This document shows, one piece after another, positions 1 through 6,858 of a stretch of DNA of 9,195 nt. The first letter of the stretch is position 1, and the number at the start of each line of letters is the position of its first letter. The stretch comes from Desulfobulbus sp. Lineage in GTDB: Bacteria > Desulfobacterota > Desulfobulbia > Desulfobulbales > Desulfobulbaceae. The stretch is from contig JAUWAH010000059.1 in assembly GCA_030602145.1 (NCBI GenBank), forward strand, positions 1 to 9,195, read 5' to 3'. Under the pieces are notes generated by a model. It had not been told where the DNA came from. It was given only the letters and a program-made list of their open reading frames with translations, and did not search any database. Made by a program: the position numbers and the translations under genes.

Positions 1-68
1 AGGGGATTCAAGTTCTTTTTTCACCCCGAGATGCGGGTCGTCCGGCCGATGCGGGCAGGCGGCCGCCC

Positions 69-2096
69 TCACCGGCCCGTGCCGGAATCGGTGTCGTGAA
101 ACTCGATCTGGCTGTCGCCGGGCTTCATGTCCACCCGGGGAACGATATCGATCCGGGCGGAGTGCCTGGCCTCCAGATCAACCAGTTCATGCCGCTTTTT
201 GTTGAGCAGATACTGGGCGACGTCGAGCGGCAGGCGGCATTCGATCCGGGCCACCTTCTTGCGGGTGACGCCGGTCTGGATGCGGCGGAGGTAATAGAGC
301 GCCAGCGTCTCCACCGAGCGGACCACACCCCGCCCCTGGCAGTGTTCGCAGGTCCGGTAGCTGCCCTTCTCGATCGGCGCGCCCATCTTCTGCCGGGAAA
401 TCTGCATCAGCCCGAACCGGGAGATCTTGCTGATGTCGACCTTGGCCTTGTCCCGCTTCATGCTGACCTTCACCTGCCGTTCGACTTCGCGGATATGCTT
501 CTTGTTGCGCATGTCGATGAAGTCGACCACGATCAGGCCACCCAGGTCGCGCAGCCGCAGTTGCCGGGCCAACTCGGCCGCGGCCTCCATGTTGGCGAGG
601 AAGATAGTCTCGTCGAAATCGGCGTTCTTGGAGGTTCGGCCGGAGTTGACATCGATGGCCACCAGCGCCTCGGTGGGATTGATGACGATGGAGCCGCCCG
701 ACGGCAGGGCCACTTGGGGCTTGAAGATCGATTCGATCTGCTCCTCGATGTTGTGCTGGTTGAAAATGGGCTTGGCGCCTCGGTGCAGCCGCACCTTGAC
801 CTGACGCTGTTTTTCCGGCAACTGGGCGATGAAGGCGGTGACGTTGGCAAGCGACTCCTCGGTGTCAACGGTGATCTCCTTGATCTCCTGAAAAAAATGA
901 TCACGGAGAAACCGGACCACCGTATCCTGCTCCTCGTAAACCAGGGCGGGCGCATCCATGGTCTGGCCACGCTTTTTGATTTCTTCCCAGAGGGCAAGCA
1001 GGGTGTGCAGGTCCTTTTCCAGGACGGCCCGGGTGATTTCGGCGCTGGCGGTGCGGATGATATAACCGATACCCTCGGGGATCTCGAACTCGCTCATGAT
1101 CTCCCGCAGGTTGGCACGCCGTTCCTCGCCGACGATCTTCCGGGAGATGCCGGCACTGTCACTGCCGGGCATCAGCACCAGGCAGCGCCCGGGGAGCGAC
1201 AGATAGGTGGTCATGTTGGCGCCTTTGTTGCCGGTCACCTCCTTGACCACCTGCACCAGCACCTCCTGGCCCTTCTGGACAACCTCCTCGATCTTCAGTT
1301 TCTTCCACTGCTGCTGGCTGATCAGGGTGCGGACGCGCTCGTTGACATCCTGGCGGTAGTATTCCGGATGGATCTCGTTGAACGGCAGAAAGCCGTTGCG
1401 ACCGGTGCCGATATCGACGAAGGCGGCCTGCAGGTTGGCCTCGACCGAAACAACCCGCCCCTTGTAGATGTTGTTCTTGGTTGGCTCGCGATCGATGGTG
1501 GTCACATGGAACGATTCGAGCCGGCCGTCCTCCACCAGGGCGATGCGGCATTCCTCCGGCTCCTCGGCATTGATCAGCAGTTTGTAGGTGACCGCTTTGT
1601 CCGGCACCTCCGGCTGCACATCCTCGACCCGGTCGGTTTCCTCGTCCTCATCCGGCTCGGCCTGATCATGCTCCGATGCCGCCTCTGCGGCCTCATCCGC
1701 CTCGTCCTGAACCGGCGAGGCCTCGGCCTGCTTGCTCCGCTTTTTCCCACCGCGGCGAGACCGCCGTTTCTTGGCAGGCGCAGGTGATTCCGCCTCACCG
1801 GATGCGCTGTCATCCGACCCTGTGCTCACTTCGCCGTGATCGGCACCATCGCGGGGTACCTCGGCAAGTGGTTGCAGATCGCTTTGGCCCTCGGGCTCAA
1901 CCGGGACGGCGACCGATTCGACCGCCGGGGTCACGGGTTGCTCCGCATCGCCTGCTGCCTGCGGCCTCGCCTCTTGAGGTGCCACCGTGGCCGCCTTATC
2001 CTTGGCGACACTCTTCCACCAGGCGCCGGTCTTTGCCTTGCGGGCAGGGGCGGGCACGGTTTTCTCTTCTTGTTCGTCGTGATCGTTTTCTGTCAT
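69..2096 (-). CDS. rng: Ribonuclease E/G family endoribonuclease
   Basis: Single-strand endoribonuclease of the Rne/Rng family, which processes rRNA and decays mRNA in the cytoplasm. With the start at 2096 it has 675 residues. Residues 1 to about 165 are low-complexity, Ala/Glu/Pro-rich and acidic, with a basic patch (KKRRSRRGGKKRSK) near 109-122. An S1-type RNA-binding domain follows at about 170-300 (YKGRVVSVEANLQAAFVDIG near 211-230). A 5'-sensor-like GISRKI lies near 316. The catalytic DNase I-like part has IDVNSGR (D482) and LIVVDFIDM (D525/D528), matching the Mg-binding aspartates of the family. The Zn-link CEHC is C583/C586. The protein ends about 90 residues later, so it has no RNase E-type C-terminal degradosome scaffold; the extra length is N-terminal. 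The ATG at 2096 is preferred because AAAGGA sits 5 bases upstream. An ATG at 2114 and a TTG at 2126 are in frame but lack such a site. The gene lies 89 bases after the radical SAM gene on the same strand. Family certain; rng versus rne is a naming choice. Confidence 0.95.
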   Translation of the reverse strand: MTENDHDEQEEKTVPAPARKAKTGAWWKSVAKDKAATVAPQEARPQAAGDAEQPVTPAVESVAVPVEPEGQSDLQPLAEVPRDGADHGEVSTGSDDSASGEAESPAPAKKRRSRRGGKKRSKQAEASPVQDEADEAAEAASEHDQAEPDEDEETDRVEDVQPEVPDKAVTYKLLINAEEPEECRIALVEDGRLESFHVTTIDREPTKNNIYKGRVVSVEANLQAAFVDIGTGRNGFLPFNEIHPEYYRQDVNERVRTLISQQQWKKLKIEEVVQKGQEVLVQVVKEVTGNKGANMTTYLSLPGRCLVLMPGSDSAGISRKIVGEERRANLREIMSEFEIPEGIGYIIRTASAEITRAVLEKDLHTLLALWEEIKKRGQTMDAPALVYEEQDTVVRFLRDHFFQEIKEITVDTEESLANVTAFIAQLPEKQRQVKVRLHRGAKPIFNQHNIEEQIESIFKPQVALPSGGSIVINPTEALVAIDVNSGRTSKNADFDETIFLANMEAAAELARQLRLRDLGGLIVVDFIDMRNKKHIREVERQVKVSMKRDKAKVDISKISRFGLMQISRQKMGAPIEKGSYRTCEHCQGRGVVRSVETLALYYLRRIQTGVTRKKVARIECRLPLDVAQYLLNKKRHELVDLEARHSARIDIVPRVDMKPGDSQIEFHDTDSGTGR

Positions 2097-2185
2097 TCGT
2101 TTCCTTTCGGTCATTTGTTTCAGCAACGCCTGCCGCTCATGGTCCGGGATCGGGGCTCCTGCTCAGGGGCAGGATGTCCCGACGG

Positions 2186-3157
2186 TCACGGTCCGCGCTG
2201 ATAGAACCGATGGCCGCCGTGTTCCAGCAGGCGCAGTTCACCGGCGCGCACCAGCGGCGCGAGCAGTTGCTCAATCTGTTCCGGACCTTCAAGATGGAAA
2301 GTCCGGGCCATGTCGGCAGCGGTACATGGCCGCCGCCACACCATATCTCTGATCTGTTCGATGATTGCGGCCGCCTCCGGGCCAGCCGAAACACCGGGCC
2401 GGATGCCGCCCTCACCACTCAACGTGGCGAACGGCAGGTCGACGGGCCGCGACAGGGCCTGCCTCAGCCGCTGGGCGATCGCCGTCAGCCGTTCGTTGCT
2501 CACCGGTCGGGCATCCTGTTCCACCGGCGGACGCACCACCGTATTGAGCTGTATCCTGTCAAGCCGCATCCGGCCGAGCACCCCGATCAGCGCATCGATA
2601 TCCTCGGACGTGTCGTTCATCCCCTGAACCAGGAGAATCTCCAGCCAGAGGGTACCCTTAAAGGCGTGGGAAAAAATCGTCAATCCCTCGATGACCGCAT
2701 CCAGATCCAACTCAGCGGTCGGCCGGTCAACCCGGCGAAAACTCTCCGTCCGAGCCGCATCCAGGGAAGGAATGACGATATCCGCCACCATGAGATCGCT
2801 GCGTACCCCTTCGTCCATGAGGGTGGTGCCGTTGGTGAGCACGGCCACCGGCTTGTCGGCCTTGGCACGCAGATGGGCGAGGATGGTGCCCAAGCCGCTG
2901 TGCAGGGTCGGTTCACCCTGGGCGGTCACCGTCAACACATCGATGCTGGCCAGCCGCGCCGTGTCGGCACAGAATCTGTCGATCTCCTCAAGCAGTGCCC
3001 GGAGCGGGGAATAGGTGCCCCGGCGGCAGACCGGCGTGATCGTCGGGCCAACCTCGCAGTAGACACAATTGAGGTTACAAATTTTGCTCGTGAAGAGGTC
3101 GATGCCGAGGGAACGGCCGAGTCGCCTGGAATTCACCGGGCCGAAGAGAGCGTTCAT
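2186..3157 (-). CDS. Radical SAM protein (COG0731-like Fe-S oxidoreductase)
   Basis: Predicted [4Fe-4S] enzyme that cleaves S-adenosylmethionine; the substrate is unknown. From the ATG at 3157 it has 323 residues. It opens with LFGPVNSRRLGRSLGID, a typical N-terminus of the bacterial proteins related to wyosine-synthesis radical SAM enzymes (COG0731). The cluster motif is CNLNCVYC (C27, C31, C34, spacing CxxxCxxC). TAQGEPTL at 78-85 is the SAM-binding GGE-like strand, and VLTNGTTL at 106-113 is also typical of the fold. About 60 C-terminal residues (264-323) look like a small winged-helix domain. The reading frame stays open far upstream, to 3781, but that part is antisense to lptD and has no family-like sequence. 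The start is not certain: no good ribosome site precedes 3157, and a TTG at 3271 would add a Cys-rich CPQCC stretch. Probably cotranscribed with the RNase gene downstream. The family is clear; the exact function is not. Confidence 0.88.
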   Translation of the reverse strand: MNALFGPVNSRRLGRSLGIDLFTSKICNLNCVYCEVGPTITPVCRRGTYSPLRALLEEIDRFCADTARLASIDVLTVTAQGEPTLHSGLGTILAHLRAKADKPVAVLTNGTTLMDEGVRSDLMVADIVIPSLDAARTESFRRVDRPTAELDLDAVIEGLTIFSHAFKGTLWLEILLVQGMNDTSEDIDALIGVLGRMRLDRIQLNTVVRPPVEQDARPVSNERLTAIAQRLRQALSRPVDLPFATLSGEGGIRPGVSAGPEAAAIIEQIRDMVWRRPCTAADMARTFHLEGPEQIEQLLAPLVRAGELRLLEHGGHRFYQRGP

Positions 3158-3309
3158 ACAGCACTGCGGACAGTTGATGCCATCGCGACAAACCCATGTG
3201 GGCGAAGGCTGGGGCAGGCTTCGAAAAATCAAGTCATTAAGCAATATTGCGACTGGCGATTTGTAAACCAATTTCCCCGGCGGTGCAAGGCAAATCGTCG
3301 ACTTTTCGC

Positions 3310-3338
3310 TTGACACAACCCATGCCGACCCGTACATT
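3310..3338 (+). promoter_or_regulatory. Sigma-70-type promoter for lptD operon
   Basis: A perfect -35 hexamer TTGACA (3310-3315) is followed, after exactly 17 bases, by TACATT (3333-3338), which matches the -10 consensus at 4 of 6 positions. Transcription would begin near 3345, leaving a leader of about 130 bases before the GTG at 3477. It points at lptD and the DHH and mltA genes behind it. This is a pattern match only. Confidence 0.6.
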
Positions 3339-3351
3339 CGAGCCTGCCGTG

Positions 3352-3395
3352 GGTGATGGGCACCTGGCTGTTTTTCGTCTGTTTTGCCCATTGCT
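3352..3395 (+). other. Possible hairpin in the lptD leader
   Basis: ATGGGCA (3356-3362) and TGCCCAT (3385-3391) are perfect inverted repeats. The pairing can be extended outward to 3352/3395 with one G-C pair and three G-T wobbles. The loop is 22 bases and T-rich. The structure lies just after the predicted transcription start and about 80 bases before the lptD start codon. It could be a leader structure or chance; there is no T-tract after it, so it is not a terminator. Confidence 0.3.
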
Positions 3396-3460
3396 CCAAC
3401 CAGTTGAGGTATCGCGCCGCTGGTTATGCCGTCCGCCGATACCGTCCCTTTTAGCCCCCC

Positions 3461-3467
3461 GGAGGAG
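3461..3467 (+). promoter_or_regulatory. Ribosome binding site fixing the lptD GTG start
   Basis: GGAGGAG ends 9 bases before the GTG at 3477. The upstream in-frame ATG at 3426 has no comparable site and would place 17 non-signal residues (Pro/Glu-rich) in front of the signal peptide. The GTG start is therefore preferred. Confidence 0.75.
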
Positions 3468-3476
3468 CCGAACGAG

Positions 3477-5768
3477 GTGAAGCCCGTCCCATCCCCCTCC
3501 CCGTTCCTGACCGTTATCGTCCTCTCCCTCCTTGGCCTGTTCTTCCTGCCGTCTTTTTCCCAGGCGGTGACCGTCGGAGCCCGGCAGTGGGAGTTGACCG
3601 CCGATCGGCTGACCCGACACGAGAATCCGCCCACCATCATCGCCGAGGGCAATGTCCTGCTCGAAAAAAGGGAGCCCCTTGACCCGGCCCAGGCGGAGAA
3701 GGCCGCCAAGACCGAAACATTCGCCGAGGATGTCAGCCGGGAGCAATCGGTCGTTGCCACCAGGGCGGTCACCACCATCAAGGCCGACTGGATGTCCTAC
3801 GACCTGACCCGTGGCCTGCTGACCATCAAGGGCAATGTGCTCATCGATATCGGCACCGATCAATTGACCGCCGATTCCGGCACCATCGACCTTGAGGCGT
3901 CCACCGGCAGCTTTGAACACGCCACCGTTGTCCGCGAGCACAAGGAACTCCATTTCGAAGGCAGGGTCATCGAAAAGACCGGTGCCCTCACTTACCATAT
4001 TGAAGACGGCTGGGTCGTCACCTGCAAGCTCGAGCCGGGCCAGACCCCGCCCTGGTCCTTTGCCGCCGCCGACGTCAGCCTGACCGACGGCGGCTACGCC
4101 CTGCTCCAGCACGCCACCTTCCGCATCCTGGACGTGCCGGTCCTGTACACCCCGGTCATGCTCCTGCCGGCCAAACGAAAACGTCAAACCGGCCTGCTCT
4201 TTCCCTCGTTCTCCTTCTCCGATCGCGACGGGTTCGGTGCCGAGATCCCCCTGTTCATCAACCTCTCGCCCAGTGCCGACCTGACCCTCTACCCCCGCTA
4301 CTTCGCCAACCGCGGCATCATGGCCGGCGCCGAGTTCCGCTACATGCTCGACGAAGGGAGCAAAGGCATGCTGATGGGCCATTGGCTCGACGACGACCTG
4401 TCCGATCCCTCCGAGGTCGACTACTACCGGGAGGGCCAATTCACCCACACCAACACCAACCGGTACTGGCTCCGCGGCAAGGCCGACCAGAACATCGGTG
4501 CCTGGACGACCCGGCTGGATCTGGACATCGCCTCCGACCTCGATTACCTGCGCGAGTTCAACACCGGCTCCACCGGCTTCAACGCCAGCCAGGAAGTCTT
4601 CACCAGGACCTTCGGCCGGGGCTTCATCGACAAAACCAACAGGTATCGAGAAAATACCCTGGCGACCCTGCGATCCTGGGACAACGGTACCGCCTTGCTG
4701 GGTGAAACGCTGGCGGTCAACGACATCTCCGAGCAGGTCTATACCGCCGACAATCCCTCCCTGCCCTGGACCTTGCCCTCACTGACCTATTCGGGCCTGG
4801 TGCCCATCGTCTCCGCCAGCGGACCGGACCTGCTCTGGGATGCCAACTACACCCATTTCTGGCGGGACAAGGGAGTCGGCGCCCAACGCATCGATCTGAT
4901 GCCCATGGTGACAGCCGGCATCCCCCTGACGCCCTACCTCGAAAGCAGCATCACCGGCGGTGTCCGCAACACCTCCTATCTGATCGATGCCAACGGCGCC
5001 GCCGAATGGGAAGACACCGACTCGGAAAACCGCTTTCTCTCGCGGCTCACCGGTGAGGTTGCCACCACCCTGATGCGTGATTTCGCGGTCGAACTGGGTG
5101 GCGGCGACACCCTCAGCCACATCCTGCGGCCCTTTGTCGCCTACAGCCACACCTCGATCCCGGACAGGAAATGGCTGCCCCAATTCGATGCGATCGACGA
5201 CCTTGAGGAGGAAAACGCCCTCTACTACGGCCTCTCCAATTTCTTTTCCGTGGCCGGTGAACACAGGGGCCGGGAATTCGATCGCGATTACGCCTTTGTC
5301 AAGGCCAAGCAAGGGTTCGACCTGCGCAGCGAGATGAGCGACACCCCGCTGACCCCGGTCATCGTCGAAACCGGCTTCTACCCGGTGCAGACCATGCGGC
5401 TCAAATACACCACCAACATTGACGTCTATGGCGACGGCGCCTTTCTCCACTCCCTCGACGGCGATTATTACAGTGATCGGGGCGACCTCTTTTCACTGGA
5501 TTACCGGTACAACGAACGCACTGACGTCAATTCCGTGCGCAGCACCCTCTGGTATCTGCTGCCCCACAATTTCGCCGCCGGCTACAGTATCGAACGGGCC
5601 ATCGAGCAGAGCGAAACCATCGAGGAGACCCTACGGCTCCGCTATTTGCAACCCTGCTGGTCGGTGGAACTCTCCGCCAACTCCACCCCTGGGGACCAGA
5701 CCTTCATGATCACCTTTCGCCTGGCCAACATCGGCAACCCCCTGGGTTTCGAGTTGCCCGGCATGTAA
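3477..5768 (+). CDS. lptD: LPS-assembly protein LptD (OstA/Imp)
   Basis: Outer-membrane beta-barrel that, with the lipoprotein LptE, inserts lipopolysaccharide into the outer leaflet. From the GTG at 3477 it has 763 residues, close to the usual LptD length. A signal peptide covers residues 1-30 (hydrophobic FLTVIVLSLLGLFFLPSF, likely cleaved after SQA). Residues about 35-170 form an OstA/LptA-like jellyroll domain (WELTADRLTRHENPPTIIAE, then LLTIKGNVLI). That domain carries a hydrophilic insertion near residues 66-93. A linker CKLEPGQTPPWSF begins at C183, followed by VPVLYTPVMLLPAKRKRQTG, the typical entry to the LptD barrel. The remainder is rich in alternating barrel strands, and the C-terminal part has PCWSVELS. 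Only two cysteines exist in the mature protein, C183 and C727; they match the position of one of the two inter-domain disulfides of E. coli LptD. lptD is first in a likely operon, 29 bases before the DHH gene. No lptE is visible in the window. Confidence 0.95.
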   Translation: MKPVPSPSPFLTVIVLSLLGLFFLPSFSQAVTVGARQWELTADRLTRHENPPTIIAEGNVLLEKREPLDPAQAEKAAKTETFAEDVSREQSVVATRAVTTIKADWMSYDLTRGLLTIKGNVLIDIGTDQLTADSGTIDLEASTGSFEHATVVREHKELHFEGRVIEKTGALTYHIEDGWVVTCKLEPGQTPPWSFAAADVSLTDGGYALLQHATFRILDVPVLYTPVMLLPAKRKRQTGLLFPSFSFSDRDGFGAEIPLFINLSPSADLTLYPRYFANRGIMAGAEFRYMLDEGSKGMLMGHWLDDDLSDPSEVDYYREGQFTHTNTNRYWLRGKADQNIGAWTTRLDLDIASDLDYLREFNTGSTGFNASQEVFTRTFGRGFIDKTNRYRENTLATLRSWDNGTALLGETLAVNDISEQVYTADNPSLPWTLPSLTYSGLVPIVSASGPDLLWDANYTHFWRDKGVGAQRIDLMPMVTAGIPLTPYLESSITGGVRNTSYLIDANGAAEWEDTDSENRFLSRLTGEVATTLMRDFAVELGGGDTLSHILRPFVAYSHTSIPDRKWLPQFDAIDDLEEENALYYGLSNFFSVAGEHRGREFDRDYAFVKAKQGFDLRSEMSDTPLTPVIVETGFYPVQTMRLKYTTNIDVYGDGAFLHSLDGDYYSDRGDLFSLDYRYNERTDVNSVRSTLWYLLPHNFAAGYSIERAIEQSETIEETLRLRYLQPCWSVELSANSTPGDQTFMITFRLANIGNPLGFELPGM

Positions 5769-5797
5769 CCGGCCCTCCGCTGCCGCCTTCGACGGAC

Positions 5798-6778
5798 ATG
5801 GCCAGCTACGATGTCTTCAATGGCGACGCCGACGGCATCTGTGCCCTGCAGCAACTCCGGCTCCACCGACCGCAGCCCGATGCCCGGCTGGTGACCGGCG
5901 TCAAGCGCGATGTCACCCTCCTCGACCGGCTGGTCGATATCCGCTCCAGCCACATCACGGTGCTCGACATAAGCCTCGACCGCAACCGCTCGGCGCTGGC
6001 CCGCCTCCTCGCCCAGGACAACCGCATCTTCTACGCCGATCACCACTTCAGCGGCGACCTGCCGGAAGACGAGGCCCTCAGCCTCCACATCGATCCATCC
6101 CCCCGGACCTGTACCTCGCTGATCATCGACCGGTTGCTGGACGGCGCCCATCGCCCCTGGGCCCTGGTCGGCGCCTTTGGCGACAATCTGGACGAGGTGG
6201 CCTGCCGCCACGCCGAGGATCTCGGCCTGCGACCGGAAGAACAGCAGCAGCTCAGGGAAATGGGCCTGCTGCTCAATTACAACGGCTATGGTCTTTCGGA
6301 GGAAGACCTGCTGGTGCATCCCGCCGACCTGTTCCGCGAGGTGCACCGCTTTGCCGATCCACTCCGCATGGCCGACCAATCACCGCTCCTCGACCGCATT
6401 CGACGCGGCTACGAGGAGGACATGACCAAGGCGACCGATCTGGAGCCCCATCTCGCCGACGACGCCGGCCGCATCTACTTGCTTCCGTCCGCCCCCTGGG
6501 CCAACCGGATCGTCGGCACCCTGGCCAACCGGCTCGCCGTCGAGCAGCCCGCCATGGCCCATGCCATCCTGCTTGCCCGTCCCGGCGGCGGCTTCCTGGT
6601 CAGTGTCCGCGCCCCCCTAATCACCCGCCGGGGGGCCGACGGGCTCTGCCGCCGATTCCCGACCGGAGGCGGCAGGGAGGCGGCGGCCGGCATCAATCAC
6701 CTGCCGGACCAGGACCTGGCCGCCTTCACGATCGCTTTCGCCGATCATTTCAACCGACCGGATCGGGAGAAAAGCTGA
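5798..6778 (+). CDS. DHH-family phosphoesterase
   Basis: Predicted metal-dependent phosphoesterase of the DHH superfamily (RecJ, NrnA and relatives), 326 residues, cytoplasmic. Motif I is FNGDADGICAL (D10, D12), motif II VLDISLD (D57), motif III ADHH (D81, H82, H83) and motif IV GAFGDN (near 125-130). A C-terminal DHHA1-type substrate-binding motif is GGGREAAAG (290-298). Two details differ from the classical pattern: Asn (N8) sits where NrnA and RecJ usually have His, and Arg (R293) replaces the His of the common GGGH motif. All the metal-binding acidic residues remain, so the enzyme is probably active, perhaps on short oligonucleotides, pAp or a cyclic dinucleotide product; the substrate cannot be read from the sequence. 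The start at 5798 has only a weak ribosome site (ACGGAC), consistent with coupling to lptD 29 bases upstream. The stop TGA overlaps an ATG (TGATG at 6776-6780). Confidence 0.9.
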   Translation: MASYDVFNGDADGICALQQLRLHRPQPDARLVTGVKRDVTLLDRLVDIRSSHITVLDISLDRNRSALARLLAQDNRIFYADHHFSGDLPEDEALSLHIDPSPRTCTSLIIDRLLDGAHRPWALVGAFGDNLDEVACRHAEDLGLRPEEQQQLREMGLLLNYNGYGLSEEDLLVHPADLFREVHRFADPLRMADQSPLLDRIRRGYEEDMTKATDLEPHLADDAGRIYLLPSAPWANRIVGTLANRLAVEQPAMAHAILLARPGGGFLVSVRAPLITRRGADGLCRRFPTGGGREAAAGINHLPDQDLAAFTIAFADHFNRPDREKS

Positions 6779-6858
6779 TGCACCCTCCGCCCGACAACCC
6801 TGCTCACGGAGATCGGGCGTGCCAGTCTCCGGACCGAAAAATGGTCTTGGGTCGATGA
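6778..6858 (+). CDS. Possible 26-codon leader ORF between DHH gene and mltA
   Basis: A small ORF starts at the ATG inside TGATG, overlapping the DHH stop by one base, and ends in TGA at 6856-6858. That stop lies within ATGATC, overlapping an in-frame mltA ATG at 6855. GGGAG lies about 8 bases before its ATG. The product begins MHPPPDNPAHGD and resembles nothing I know. Its value, if real, would be to pass ribosomes from the DHH gene to mltA. It may equally be chance in a short intergenic gap, and it overlaps the alternative mltA start at 6819. Confidence 0.3.
   Translation: MHPPPDNPAHGDRACQSPDRKMVLGR
6808..6811 (+). promoter_or_regulatory. Ribosome binding site before the mltA GTG start
   Basis: GGAG ends 7 bases before the GTG at 6819. 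It is the only Shine-Dalgarno-like site next to either candidate mltA start; the ATG at 6855 has none. It therefore supports the longer protein. Confidence 0.45.

Larger units (their letters stand above)
3158..3476. other. Divergent intergenic spacer, radical SAM gene / lptD
   Basis: This 319-base gap separates the minus-strand radical SAM gene from the plus-strand lptD. It holds the lptD promoter (3310-3338), a possible leader hairpin (3352-3395) and the lptD ribosome site (3461-3467). On the minus strand I see only a poor promoter candidate, a TTTACA near 3261-3266 without a convincing -10. The AT-rich part at about 3225-3275 is where a minus-strand promoter would be expected. No tRNA or riboswitch was recognised. 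Confidence 0.6.

Noticed and set aside
1..68. Possible terminator or small gene downstream of the RNase gene
   Set aside because: A T6 run at 16-21 reads as A6 in the direction of transcription, so it cannot end the RNase transcript. No gene start is recognisable. In related genomes ribosomal protein L21 often follows, but that would lie outside the window.
96..1787. Long plus-strand open frame (563 codons) opposite the RNase gene
   Set aside because: It is antisense to a clear RNase E/G, its translation is a Leu/Asp/Gly-rich mirror of GC-rich codons, and it shows no domain. It is a shadow frame.
2157..2174. Hairpin TCCTGC/GCAGGA just after the radical SAM stop
   Set aside because: Six perfect pairs but no T-tract in the minus direction, and the RNase gene follows on the same strand. 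Not a convincing terminator.
1676..3313. Plus-strand open frame of 545 codons across the RNase and radical SAM genes
   Set aside because: It spans two genes on the other strand and has low-complexity Pro/Arg-rich sequence and no family motif.
3158..3781. Upstream extension of the radical SAM frame to 3781
   Set aside because: It would overlap the signal peptide end of lptD in antisense, and the added residues do not resemble the family. Only the part from 3157 (or at most 3271) is credible.
3237..4448. Minus-strand open frame opposite the lptD N-terminal half
   Set aside because: Gly/Val/Asp-rich antisense shadow of lptD codons with no recognisable domain.
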